64,000 nucleotides of DNA from JAJDAN01 sp046583095 (lineage in GTDB: Bacteria > Myxococcota_A > UBA9160 > UBA4427). The notes beneath the pieces were generated by a model. It searched no databases, was not told where the DNA came from, and saw nothing but the letters and a program-made list of their open reading frames with translations. The stretch is from assembly GCA_046583095.1 (NCBI GenBank), contig JAYGDB010000143.1, forward strand, positions 1 to 64,000, read 5' to 3'. The translations under genes were made by a program, and so were the position numbers. Positions 33,782-42,017 of the stretch are shown one piece after another. Position 1 is the stretch's first letter; every line of letters begins with the position of its first letter.

Positions 33782-36385
33782 ATGCACTGCGTGATGGTCT
33801 CCCACACCCACTGGGACCGGGAGTGGTACCGGACCTTCCAGTCCTTTCGGGCGAGGCTGGTCGACACCGTCGACCGGGTGCTGGATCTCGTCCGAGACGA
33901 TTCCGGCTTCCACTTCCAGCTCGACGGCCAGACGATCGTGCTCGAGGACTACCTGGCCGTTCGTCCGGAGCGGCGGGACGAGCTTGCCGCGGCCGTCGAT
34001 GCCGGCCGGATCGCCATCGGCCCCTGGTACGTGCAGCCAGACTCCTTCCTGCCCTCGGGCGAGGCTCATGTTCGAAACCTGCTCGAAGGCCGGCGGGTCG
34101 CCAGCGCGTACGGCCGCTGTGAGAGCGTCGCGTATACGCCGGACTCGTTCGGACACCCCGCCCAGTTCCCCCAGATCTTCGCCGGCTTCGGCCTGGGCCC
34201 CTTCATCTATTGGCGCGGCAACGGGAACGAGATTGCCGAGCTTCCCGCCGAGTACCGTTGGCTGGCTCCGGACGGCAGTGAGGTCATCGCCTGCCATCTC
34301 GGCCAGGGCTACTTCAACGCAAACGGTCTTCCGGACGACGTCGGCGAGGCCGCCGAGCGACTGCAGAAAGTCAGCGAGAGCCTTGCGGAACGGGCGCCCC
34401 GGGACTGCGTGCTGCTGATGAACGGCGTCGACCACATGCTCCCGGACACGAACACCCGCGAGGTGAGCGAAGCGCTCGCCAAGCAGACGGGCTGGGTGGT
34501 GCAGCGCGGCCTGCTCGGCGACTACAGCCGTGACGTGTCCGTGGGCGACGGGCCGCACGCGCGCTTCGAGGGGGAGCTGTGCGGAGGCCGCGTCGCGAAC
34601 CTGCTTCCGGGCGTCTGGTCGACCCGCACCTATCTCAAGCTTCGCAACCGCCTGTGCGAGAGCACGCTCGAGGGGTGGGCCGAGCCGTGGAGTGTGATCG
34701 GGCAACATCTCGGAACGCCGCCCGAGCAGGCCTCCCTACGGATCGCCTGGCGGGAACTGCTCGCCAACCAGGCCCACGACTCGATCTGCGGCTGCTCCCA
34801 GGACGCAGTGCACGACCAGATGCTGGCGCGCTACGACGTCGCCGAAGAACTTGCCCGAGAGACCACCCAGCGTTCGCTCGAGCGGATCGCCGGACTCGGC
34901 GCCGATCGCCAGATCCGCACACGCGATCTCGATACGGGTCGTCGCAGGCGCAGCGTTTCCATCGCGGTATTCAACCCATCGCCCCACCCGCGAACCGAAG
35001 TCGTGCGGCTTCCCCTCGACGGCTTTCCCTCGAACAGCGCCCAAGGCGTGAACCCGCTTCTCTCGAAGAACCACCAGGCGCAGGGCTTCACGATGAACGG
35101 CGATCCGGCCCGCTTGATTCGCGACGAGGGCAACGTGCGTCCGCTGCTGGCTCCCGACCAGCCCGTCTACGACATCGAGTTCATCGCACGCGACGTCCCC
35201 GGCTTCGGCTGGAGCCGCTTCGAGCTCGCCCGCTCCGACGCCTGGCCCGAACAAGAGGATGACGGCCGCGAGATCGGCAACGAGAGTCTTCGACTGCTCG
35301 CCGCCGACGACGGAACCCTGACCCTCGAGGCCGACGGACGCTCCTTCTCAGGCCTCGCAGCTCTCGAAGACACGGGTGATCGCGGCGACACCTACGACTA
35401 CGACCCGGTGCCGGCCACCTCCGAAGCCCCCGAGCCAGGAGAGGAAGCACCTCGCATCACACGCTTCCGACATCCGGCCGGGATCGAGCGACTCGTGATC
35501 GAGCGCAGCCTGATCGTTCCGGAAGGACTCAGCGAGGACCGCCGAACCCGAGCAAACACGACTGTCAGCCTCCCGGTTCGCATCGAGGCGCGCGTCGCAG
35601 CCGGCGTGCCGCGCGTCGACCTCGATCTGCGCATCGAGAATCGGGCACGGGATCACCGGCTGCGAATCCTGTTCCCCACTGGCAGCCGATCCGGCTCGGG
35701 CCGGGCCGGCACCACCTTCGACGCAACGCCGAGGCAGTGCGGGCGGCCCGATGACAGCGACTGGATCCACCCCGCCCCAGACACGTTTCCGATGCTCGCC
35801 TGGGCGGCGAAAGACGGTCTCAACGTCTTCGCCCCCGGGCTCAACGAGGCGGAGATCACGCCCGAAGGTGCGCTCGCCCTGACCCTGCTGCGCGCGACGG
35901 GCTGGCTCTCACGTCCGGATCTCGCGACACGACCGGGAGATGCCGGTCCCGCGCTCGTCACTCCGGGCGCCCAGTGTCTGGGCCCGCTGCGGCTGCGACT
36001 CTCCCTCGGAGTCGGCGACCCCGAGCTAGCCCCGGGCCAGGCGCGCGACGCGGAGCTCGGACTGTCGGCCGTCGCGGCGGGCGACGAACCCCTGTGGCCC
36101 GCAGCGACGCCACTCCTCGAACTGGCCCCGCGCGAACTGGTCCTGTCGGCGTGGAAGCCCGCCGAGTCCGGCGACGGAAGCGTGCTGCGCGTCCTGAACC
36201 CGACGGACCGCGACCGAAAGGCGCTTCTCTCTTTCGGAAGCTCCTGTCGCGGCGCGAGGTGCGTCCGGCTCGACGAGACACGCGTAGAGCCGGAAGTGAA
36301 CGAGGCACTCGAGATCGTCGGAGACACTGCGATCGCGCTCGAGGTCCCGGCTCACGCCCTGCGCTCGATCTGGCTTCCCGGATAG
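33782..36385 (+). CDS. Family GH38 alpha-mannosidase
   Basis: An 867-residue cytosolic glycosidase removing alpha-mannose units. The N-terminal catalytic domain opens VSHTHWDREWYRTFQSFRAR with zinc-binding His and Asp. The nucleophile is in YTPDSFGHPAQFPQIFAGFG, and the zinc His recurs in NQAHDSICGCSQD. The rest is the beta-sandwich region typical of bacterial GH38, as in MngB. No signal peptide. Start ATG 33782 follows GGAGGA. It stands alone, with no phosphotransferase or transporter genes alongside. Confidence 0.94.
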   Translation: MHCVMVSHTHWDREWYRTFQSFRARLVDTVDRVLDLVRDDSGFHFQLDGQTIVLEDYLAVRPERRDELAAAVDAGRIAIGPWYVQPDSFLPSGEAHVRNLLEGRRVASAYGRCESVAYTPDSFGHPAQFPQIFAGFGLGPFIYWRGNGNEIAELPAEYRWLAPDGSEVIACHLGQGYFNANGLPDDVGEAAERLQKVSESLAERAPRDCVLLMNGVDHMLPDTNTREVSEALAKQTGWVVQRGLLGDYSRDVSVGDGPHARFEGELCGGRVANLLPGVWSTRTYLKLRNRLCESTLEGWAEPWSVIGQHLGTPPEQASLRIAWRELLANQAHDSICGCSQDAVHDQMLARYDVAEELARETTQRSLERIAGLGADRQIRTRDLDTGRRRRSVSIAVFNPSPHPRTEVVRLPLDGFPSNSAQGVNPLLSKNHQAQGFTMNGDPARLIRDEGNVRPLLAPDQPVYDIEFIARDVPGFGWSRFELARSDAWPEQEDDGREIGNESLRLLAADDGTLTLEADGRSFSGLAALEDTGDRGDTYDYDPVPATSEAPEPGEEAPRITRFRHPAGIERLVIERSLIVPEGLSEDRRTRANTTVSLPVRIEARVAAGVPRVDLDLRIENRARDHRLRILFPTGSRSGSGRAGTTFDATPRQCGRPDDSDWIHPAPDTFPMLAWAAKDGLNVFAPGLNEAEITPEGALALTLLRATGWLSRPDLATRPGDAGPALVTPGAQCLGPLRLRLSLGVGDPELAPGQARDAELGLSAVAAGDEPLWPAATPLLELAPRELVLSAWKPAESGDGSVLRVLNPTDRDRKALLSFGSSCRGARCVRLDETRVEPEVNEALEIVGDTAIALEVPAHALRSIWLPG

Positions 36386-36417
36386 CAGCGCAATCCAGAG
36401 CGCCAAGGCCCTCGGTG

Positions 36418-37113
36418 CTACCGCGATGCGCCCGCGGGCTCCTCCCGGATCTCGGCCCGCTCGATGATGACGGGCCATCGAGGCTTTCCGTCCTTGGCTC
36501 CCACTCCCTCCATCAGGCGCAAGGTCCCGAAACCCTCGACGACCTTTCCGAAGACCGTGTGCTTGCCGTCCAGATGCTCGGCCGCCTTGAAGAGGATGAA
36601 GAACTGGCTGCCATCGGTGCGGGGTCCGGCGTTCGCACTGCTGACGAAACCTCGCTCGCTATGCCCTGGGGCCTTGCGGGCGAACTCGCCCGCGTAGCGA
36701 AAGCCCGGGCCGCCGGTCCCGGTGCCGATCGGGTCGCCACCCTGAGCCATGAAGCCCGGAATAATCCGGTGGAAGAGCAGCCCGTCGTAGAAGCCCAGGC
36801 GCGTCAGGTAGAGGGTCGTGCCCACGTGCCGCGGTGCGAAGCGTGGCAGCAGTTCGATCTTCATGCGGCCCTCGCTGGTGAACAGCATCCAGTAGTACTT
36901 GCTGTCCGGCGGAAACGCGACGGGCGCAGGGCGCGGCACCCTCAGCTTCCAATCCGGCTGCGTGGTGTCGACCGGGTGCGCCTCGATCAGAGCATCGATC
37001 GCCGACAGCGCCGACGGGATCGATTCGCGAGGCCGGGACGACTTGCTCGCGCAGCCGAAACTCGCCGTCACCACCACGAGTCCGAGGGCAACGAGCGGGA
37101 AGCGGCACGACAT
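36418..37113 (-). CDS. Cyclophilin-type peptidyl-prolyl isomerase, lipoprotein
   Basis: A periplasmic prolyl isomerase anchored as a lipoprotein: the signal ends VVVTASFGC with Cys at about residue 21. The cyclophilin core follows, with FHRIIPGFMAQGGDP (catalytic Arg and Phe), SSANAGPRTDGSQFFILF and HLDGKHTVFGKVVEG. 231 residues, with a 60-residue linker before the domain. ATG 37113 lies back to back with the queuosine transporter, 60 bp away. Confidence 0.94.
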   Translation of the reverse strand: MSCRFPLVALGLVVVTASFGCASKSSRPRESIPSALSAIDALIEAHPVDTTQPDWKLRVPRPAPVAFPPDSKYYWMLFTSEGRMKIELLPRFAPRHVGTTLYLTRLGFYDGLLFHRIIPGFMAQGGDPIGTGTGGPGFRYAGEFARKAPGHSERGFVSSANAGPRTDGSQFFILFKAAEHLDGKHTVFGKVVEGFGTLRLMEGVGAKDGKPRWPVIIERAEIREEPAGASR

Positions 37114-37165
37114 GCGTGGATTCTCGTCCGGACACGCCTGGGTGGCAACTCTTCCACGCTATGCT
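37114..37165. promoter_or_regulatory. Inverted repeat and -10-like element, cyclophilin/transporter gap
   Basis: Arms GCGTGGA (37114-37120) and TCCACGC (37153-37159) are 32 nt apart in the divergent gap. TATGCT (37160-37165) follows directly and lies 8 nt before the GTG of the transporter gene. A regulator site or a hairpin is possible. It does not match the preQ1 riboswitch layout I know, and there is too little leader for one. Confidence 0.4.
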
Positions 37166-37173
37166 CGGCGCCC

Positions 37174-37971
37174 GTGAGTGACTTGCATCCCATCGAAGCC
37201 TCAGAGATCCACGCACGCCGGGAGCGGGTCTTCCTGGTGCTGGCGGGCCTGTTCCTCGGTTCGATGACGATGCTGAACATCCTCGGGGTGTCGCGTTTCA
37301 TCGACCTGTCCTTCGAGATCTTCGGATTGAGGATCCCGATGGCCCTGGCTATCGGCGTACTCCCCTACCCGATCACGTTCCTCTGCACCGACTTCATCGG
37401 CGAGTTGTACGGTAGGAAGCGGGCGGGTTTCGTCGTGTGGGTGGGACTCGGGCTGAACCTCTGGGTCGTTGCGTTCTTGTGGCTCGGCGGCGTCCTGCCC
37501 CCCGATCCCCTGATCGACCCCAGCACGGGCCTGCCGCCGTTGGACGCCTACGACTATCCCTTCTACCGCGTCCGGATGCTGACGATGGGCGCCGTGGTCG
37601 CCTCGATGATCGCCTACCAGGCCGCACAGATGTGTGACGTCACCCTGTTCCACTTCTGGAAGCAACTCACCCGCGGACGCCACCTGTGGCTGCGCAACAA
37701 CGGCTCGACGGTCGTCAGCCAGTTCGTGGACACGTTCGCGGTCATCACGATCACCCACTACTGGGCGCGGGGTCTCCCGATCGACGAGAACCTGGCCATC
37801 TGGCCGCAGCTCTGGGTCTTCATCGGCTCGGCCTATGTCTTCAAGCTCGTGGTGGCGCTCCTCGACACCCTGCCCTTCTACCTCGGGGTGCGCTGGCTGA
37901 GCGAATACTTGCAGATCGACCCCATGCAAGAGCACGCCGCCGACGTCGAAGCGCTCGCCCTCGACGACTGA
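37174..37971 (+). CDS. Queuosine precursor transporter (YhhQ/VUT family)
   Basis: An inner-membrane importer of preQ0/preQ1-type precursors, family DUF165. The 265-residue protein has about six hydrophobic helices, YPITFLCTDFIGELYGRKRAG as the family hallmark, LFHFWKQLTRGRHLWLRNNGST, and SQFVDTFAVITITHYW. The GTG at 37174 is set by the TATGCT element upstream; the open frame goes further but over the cyclophilin gene. With queG at 6718 it shows that the organism makes queuosine, perhaps from salvaged precursors. Confidence 0.92.
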   Translation: MSDLHPIEASEIHARRERVFLVLAGLFLGSMTMLNILGVSRFIDLSFEIFGLRIPMALAIGVLPYPITFLCTDFIGELYGRKRAGFVVWVGLGLNLWVVAFLWLGGVLPPDPLIDPSTGLPPLDAYDYPFYRVRMLTMGAVVASMIAYQAAQMCDVTLFHFWKQLTRGRHLWLRNNGSTVVSQFVDTFAVITITHYWARGLPIDENLAIWPQLWVFIGSAYVFKLVVALLDTLPFYLGVRWLSEYLQIDPMQEHAADVEALALDD

Positions 37972-37977
37972 GCCGCT

Positions 37978-38463
37978 TCAAGGCTTCCAATCACAGAGGC
38001 GGACGCGATCCCGAGGCGGATTCTGGAACCCCTCACCCGGCTTCCAGCCGCTCTCCTTCATGACCTCGAGCATGTGGATCATGTTGATGAGATCCTGCTC
38101 GTAGTCGAACTTGCCGTCACCGACGTAATGGAGACGCGACATCCCGGGCGCCTGGTAGTACGTGCCATCCGGGCGCCGGCCAGGCAGCCGATTTTGCCAG
38201 CCGGTGAGGAGGTAATCCCCATCGACGGCCATCCATTCCAGCGGAAACTTCCAGGCCTCCAGTCCTCTCATGCTGTCCTGGAGAAACTTCACGATGTTGT
38301 CGATCCCATCCACGCGACCCCAGGCGGGATCCACGAAGACCGCGTCCTCGGTAAAGTGGTCTCGCATCTGGTCCCACCACAGTTCGCCCGCGTCGATGCG
38401 CTCCCGCGTCTGTTTGTAAGACTCGTAGGCCTCGAGAAGCTCGTCGTGCGTGAATCGTCCCAT
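37978..38463 (-). CDS. SnoaL/NTF2-like protein
   Basis: A 161-residue protein with an NTF2-like cone fold pattern: RDHFTEDAVFVDPAWGRVDGIDNIVKFL near residues 30-65 and FDYEQDLINMIHMLEVM near the C-terminus. Relatives are isomerases, hydratases or binding proteins of lipid and polyketide metabolism; the catalytic role here is unknown. AGGAGGAGATC before ATG 38463 is one of the strongest ribosome-binding sites in the window. It converges on the transporter gene with a 6-nt gap. Confidence 0.82.
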   Translation of the reverse strand: MGRFTHDELLEAYESYKQTRERIDAGELWWDQMRDHFTEDAVFVDPAWGRVDGIDNIVKFLQDSMRGLEAWKFPLEWMAVDGDYLLTGWQNRLPGRRPDGTYYQAPGMSRLHYVGDGKFDYEQDLINMIHMLEVMKESGWKPGEGFQNPPRDRVRLCDWKP

Positions 38464-38581
38464 CGGCTGATCTCCTCCTTGGCTCGATGATACCCGGAGC
38501 CGAGTCCGCGGGCGGACTCCGAATGACGTAGGATTGCGTCGTCTCGGGCTTTCGAACCCGTCCCGCCGCGGAGAAGAACGC

Positions 38582-39853
38582 ATGTCGAGCCTCCCCGAGG
38601 AGATCCGGATCGACGACTTGGCCGCGCCGACCCTCTCGCCGCTGCAACAAGCCGCGCGCGACGGCGCCGAGCAGAGCCCCGTCGACCTGACGATGGATGG
38701 CATCCTCGACGCCGCCCGAGAGCAGACGGGACTCTCGGATTTCGGCCCCGACGATTTCCGCGAGCGCCTGGCGGTGTGGCTCCAGAGCTTCAACGAAGAC
38801 GACAACCTCAGCGCAGTCGGCCGAGTGGGCGCGTTCCGGGACTGCCTGCGCTACGCGGTCGCACGTCTTCGTATCGAGGACTTCGTGACCCGCAATCCGG
38901 GCGTCCACGACATAGAGATCAAGCAGCCGATCATCGTCGTCGGCCTGCCGCGCTCGGGCACGACCCACCTCTTGAACCTGATTGCCGCCGACTCCCGGCT
39001 GCGCTCCATGCCCTACTGGGAAAGCCTCGAACCGGTTCCGGTGCACGGCGAGACCGCTGGCGGAGACGGCATCGACCCGCGGCTCGCCCGTTGCCGAAAG
39101 GGCTACGAGATGCAGGTGCAGCTCATGCCCCTGCTCAAGAACATGCACGACATGTCGCCCGAGCACGTGCACGAGGAGATCGAGTTGATGGGGCCGGACT
39201 TCTCGGCCTACATGATCGAGTGGGTCACCTACGTGCCGCGCTGGCGCGACTACTACCTCGCCCACGACCAGCGGCCCCACTACGCCTACATGAAGCGTGC
39301 CCTGCAAGTGCTCCAGTACCAGCGAGGGCCGGATCGCTGGATCCTGAAATCACCCCAGCACCTCGAGCAGCTCGGTCCCCTGATCGAGACCTTCCCCGAC
39401 GCGACCATCGCCTTTACGCACCGTGATCCCGTGTCGGTGGTGACCTCGGCGATCACCATGCTCTCGTACGGCGATCGCATGCGGTCGCAGACGCCCGACC
39501 TGAAGCGCATCGCCGACTACTGGATCGACCGGATCGAACACCTGCTGCGGCGCTGCGTCGAAGACCGTCAGCTGATCCCGGAATCCCAGAGCATCGACGT
39601 CCTGTTTCACGAGTTCATGCGGGACGACATCGCGATGGTCGAGCGCATCTACGACCTGGCCGAGCTTCCGATGACCGACGGCGCACGCGGCGAGCTCGAC
39701 CGTTACATGGCCGGCAACCCCCGCGGTAAGCACGGGCGCATCGTCTACGACCTCGAGGGCGACTTCGGAATCGAGCCTCGAGCGCTGCGAGAACGCTTCT
39801 CCTTCTATTACGAGCGCTTTCCGGTCGAGCTGGAGAGCCGCGACTCAGCCTGA
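38582..39853 (+). CDS. Sulfotransferase family protein
   Basis: A 423-residue Sulfotransfer_3-type enzyme. The phosphosulfate loop is IIVVGLPRSGTTHLLNLIA (about residues 118-136) and the 3'-phosphate site is in IAFTHRDPVSVVTSA. LKSPQHLEQL is the third common motif. About 110 residues precede the core, including a helical region. GGAGAAG precedes ATG 38582. Substrate unknown; mycobacterial and proteobacterial relatives act on lipids or sterol-like molecules. Confidence 0.87.
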   Translation: MSSLPEEIRIDDLAAPTLSPLQQAARDGAEQSPVDLTMDGILDAAREQTGLSDFGPDDFRERLAVWLQSFNEDDNLSAVGRVGAFRDCLRYAVARLRIEDFVTRNPGVHDIEIKQPIIVVGLPRSGTTHLLNLIAADSRLRSMPYWESLEPVPVHGETAGGDGIDPRLARCRKGYEMQVQLMPLLKNMHDMSPEHVHEEIELMGPDFSAYMIEWVTYVPRWRDYYLAHDQRPHYAYMKRALQVLQYQRGPDRWILKSPQHLEQLGPLIETFPDATIAFTHRDPVSVVTSAITMLSYGDRMRSQTPDLKRIADYWIDRIEHLLRRCVEDRQLIPESQSIDVLFHEFMRDDIAMVERIYDLAELPMTDGARGELDRYMAGNPRGKHGRIVYDLEGDFGIEPRALRERFSFYYERFPVELESRDSA

Positions 39854-39934
39854 AGAGGCTCTCGCGAGCACCCGTTCACGCCGGACCGCCTTCGAGTAGG
39901 CTGTCTCCCGCGGACTCTCCGCAGGAGGCAGAGC

Positions 39935-40930
39935 ATGCGAGTCGCAGTGATTGGCGCGGGATCCTGGGGCACGACGATGGCCGCCCAGTGCGCGATCAAC
40001 GGTCCCACGATCCTCTGGGCCCGGCGTCCGGAGGTCGCAAAGGAGATCTCGGAAGATCGAACCAACCGGGCTTACCTGCCCGACCTCGACCTGCCACGAG
40101 GCCTCGAGGCAACCTCCGATCTCAAGGAAGCCGCCGAGCGGGCGGATGTCCTCGTCATGGCCGTCCCTTCTCACGGCTTCCGGAAGACTCTCGAGCAGGC
40201 TGCCCCTTTCGTTCGTCCGTGGGTGCCGGTCGTCAGCCTGACGAAGGGACTCGAGCAAGGTTCGATGCTCCGAATGACCCAGATCGTCGAGGAGCTGATG
40301 CCTGGACATCCGGCGGGAGTGCTCACCGGCCCGAATCTCGCCAAGGAGATCGTCGGCGGACAAGCCGCGGCCAGCGTGATCGGGATGCAAGACCTGGTCG
40401 TCGCGGAAGCGCTCCAGACCGTGTTCGCGGGCGGACTCTTCCGCGTTTACACCAACCACGACGTGATTGGCTGCGAGCTCGGCGGCGCGCTCAAGAACGT
40501 CGTCGCGATCGCAACCGGCATGGCCGAGGCGCTCATGGTCGGCGACAACACCCGGGCCATGGTGGTCACACGCGGACTCGCGGAGTTGACGAGGCTCGGC
40601 GTGGCCATGGGTGGCGAGGCCGCGACCTTCGCGGGCCTCGCCGGGATCGGCGACCTGCTCGCCACCTGCATGAGTCCCCACAGCCGCAATCGCCAGGTCG
40701 GAGAGCAGCTCGGCAGGGGACGCAAGATCGAGGAGATCACCACCGAGATGAACATGGTCGCCGAAGGCGTGAACACCTGTGCGGTGGTGATCGAACTCGC
40801 GAGGCAATACGACCTCGAGATGCCGATTGCGGAAGAGATGCACGCGGTGATCTACCAGGGACGCAGTGCCGCAGAGGCCTACCGGGGCCTGCGGAGGCGC
40901 AAGGCCCGCCATGAACGGGACAGCGGCTGA
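39935..40930 (+). CDS. gpsA: NAD(P)H-dependent glycerol-3-phosphate dehydrogenase
   Basis: GpsA reduces dihydroxyacetone phosphate to sn-glycerol 3-phosphate for phospholipid synthesis. The Rossmann motif is VAVIGAGSWGTTMA, then VLTGPNLAKEI with one active Lys, ELGGALKNVVAIATGMAEAL with the catalytic Lys, and MSPHSRNRQVGEQLG. 331 residues, full length. AGGAGG precedes ATG 39935. It leads into the nitronate monooxygenase gene 70 nt downstream. Confidence 0.95.
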   Translation: MRVAVIGAGSWGTTMAAQCAINGPTILWARRPEVAKEISEDRTNRAYLPDLDLPRGLEATSDLKEAAERADVLVMAVPSHGFRKTLEQAAPFVRPWVPVVSLTKGLEQGSMLRMTQIVEELMPGHPAGVLTGPNLAKEIVGGQAAASVIGMQDLVVAEALQTVFAGGLFRVYTNHDVIGCELGGALKNVVAIATGMAEALMVGDNTRAMVVTRGLAELTRLGVAMGGEAATFAGLAGIGDLLATCMSPHSRNRQVGEQLGRGRKIEEITTEMNMVAEGVNTCAVVIELARQYDLEMPIAEEMHAVIYQGRSAAEAYRGLRRRKARHERDSG

Positions 40931-41000
40931 GCCGCGCAGCCCCCCAATCACCCGGAGCCGCCCGACTCCCCCGCTTCGCGGGTCCACCAGGAGACGATCC

Positions 41001-42017
41001 ATGACTCACCCGGCACTCCAGACGCCTGTGTGCGAGATCCTCGGCATCGAGTACCCGATCATCCAGGCCGGGATGGGCTTCATCGCCCGGAGCGAACTCG
41101 CCGCCGCCGTCTCGCAGGCGGGCGGACTCGGGATGATCGGGTCTGCCTCGCTCTCACCCGACGAGCTACGCGCCGAGATCCGCAAGGTGCGCGAGCAGAC
41201 GGATCGTCCGTTCGGTGTGGACGTCCTGTTCGCGACGAGCCGCAATCCGGCGGCGGACGTGGTCACGGGCCAACTCGCCCACAGCGTCCAGGCCCACATC
41301 GATGTCGTCTTCGAAGAGAAGGTGCCGGTGCTCGCGAGCGGCCTGGGTGATCCCGGACCGGTAGTCGGCCAGGCCCACGACCTCGGCATGACCGTGATCG
41401 CGCTCGTCGGCAATACGAAGAACGCACGCCGGGTCGAAGCCAGCGGCGTCGATATCGTCGTGGCCCAGGGCTACGACGGCGGCGGACACACCGGCCGGGT
41501 CGGAACCCTGTCATTGCTCCCCGCCGTGCTCGACGCCGTGGATGTACCCGTCATGGCCGCCGGCGGCATCGGCGACGGTCGCGGCATCGCCGGCGTCCTT
41601 GCCATGGGCGGCGTAGGCGTTTGGATGGGAACCCGATTCGTTGCCAGCGAGGAAGCCCACGGCCACGAGAAGTACAAGCAACGGATCACCGAGATCGACG
41701 ACGAAGGAACCATCCGCACCCGCTGCTTCTCGGGCAAACCCTGCCGCATGATCCAGAACCAGACCACCCAGGCCTGGGAGGACCCGGATCTCCAGGCTCG
41801 CATCCAGCCGTTCCCGAAGCAGTTCGGCGTGATCGCCGAGTGGCTCGGCGAGGACCCCTACACCACGGGCCGCTTCGAAGGCAAGGTCGAGACCGGCGCA
41901 CTGGCTGCCGGACAGTCGGCCGGCATCATCCGAGAGGTGCTGCCCAGCCGCGAGATCGTGCAGGCGCTGATCCGCGAGACGAATGCCGCTCTCGAACGCC
42001 TGACGTCACGACACTGA
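41001..42017 (+). CDS. Nitronate monooxygenase (FMN, NPD family)
   Basis: A TIM-barrel FMN enzyme that oxidises alkyl nitronates, 338 residues. Typical segments are YPIIQAGMGFIARSELAAAVSQAGGLGMIG, the QGYDGGGHTGRVGTLSLLPAV segment near the active site, and the phosphate-binding MAAGGIGDGRGIAGVLAMGGVGVWMGTRF. CAGGAGA precedes ATG 41001. Relatives annotated as enoyl reductases (FabK-like) are the main alternative. Its last 12 nt overlap the end of the convergent kinase gene. Confidence 0.9.
   Translation: MTHPALQTPVCEILGIEYPIIQAGMGFIARSELAAAVSQAGGLGMIGSASLSPDELRAEIRKVREQTDRPFGVDVLFATSRNPAADVVTGQLAHSVQAHIDVVFEEKVPVLASGLGDPGPVVGQAHDLGMTVIALVGNTKNARRVEASGVDIVVAQGYDGGGHTGRVGTLSLLPAVLDAVDVPVMAAGGIGDGRGIAGVLAMGGVGVWMGTRFVASEEAHGHEKYKQRITEIDDEGTIRTRCFSGKPCRMIQNQTTQAWEDPDLQARIQPFPKQFGVIAEWLGEDPYTTGRFEGKVETGALAAGQSAGIIREVLPSREIVQALIRETNAALERLTSRH

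Noticed and set aside
37114..37173. preQ1 riboswitch before the queuosine transporter
   Set aside because: The gap is only 60 bp and shared with a divergent gene, and a -10-like element lies 8 nt from the start, leaving no leader for an aptamer.
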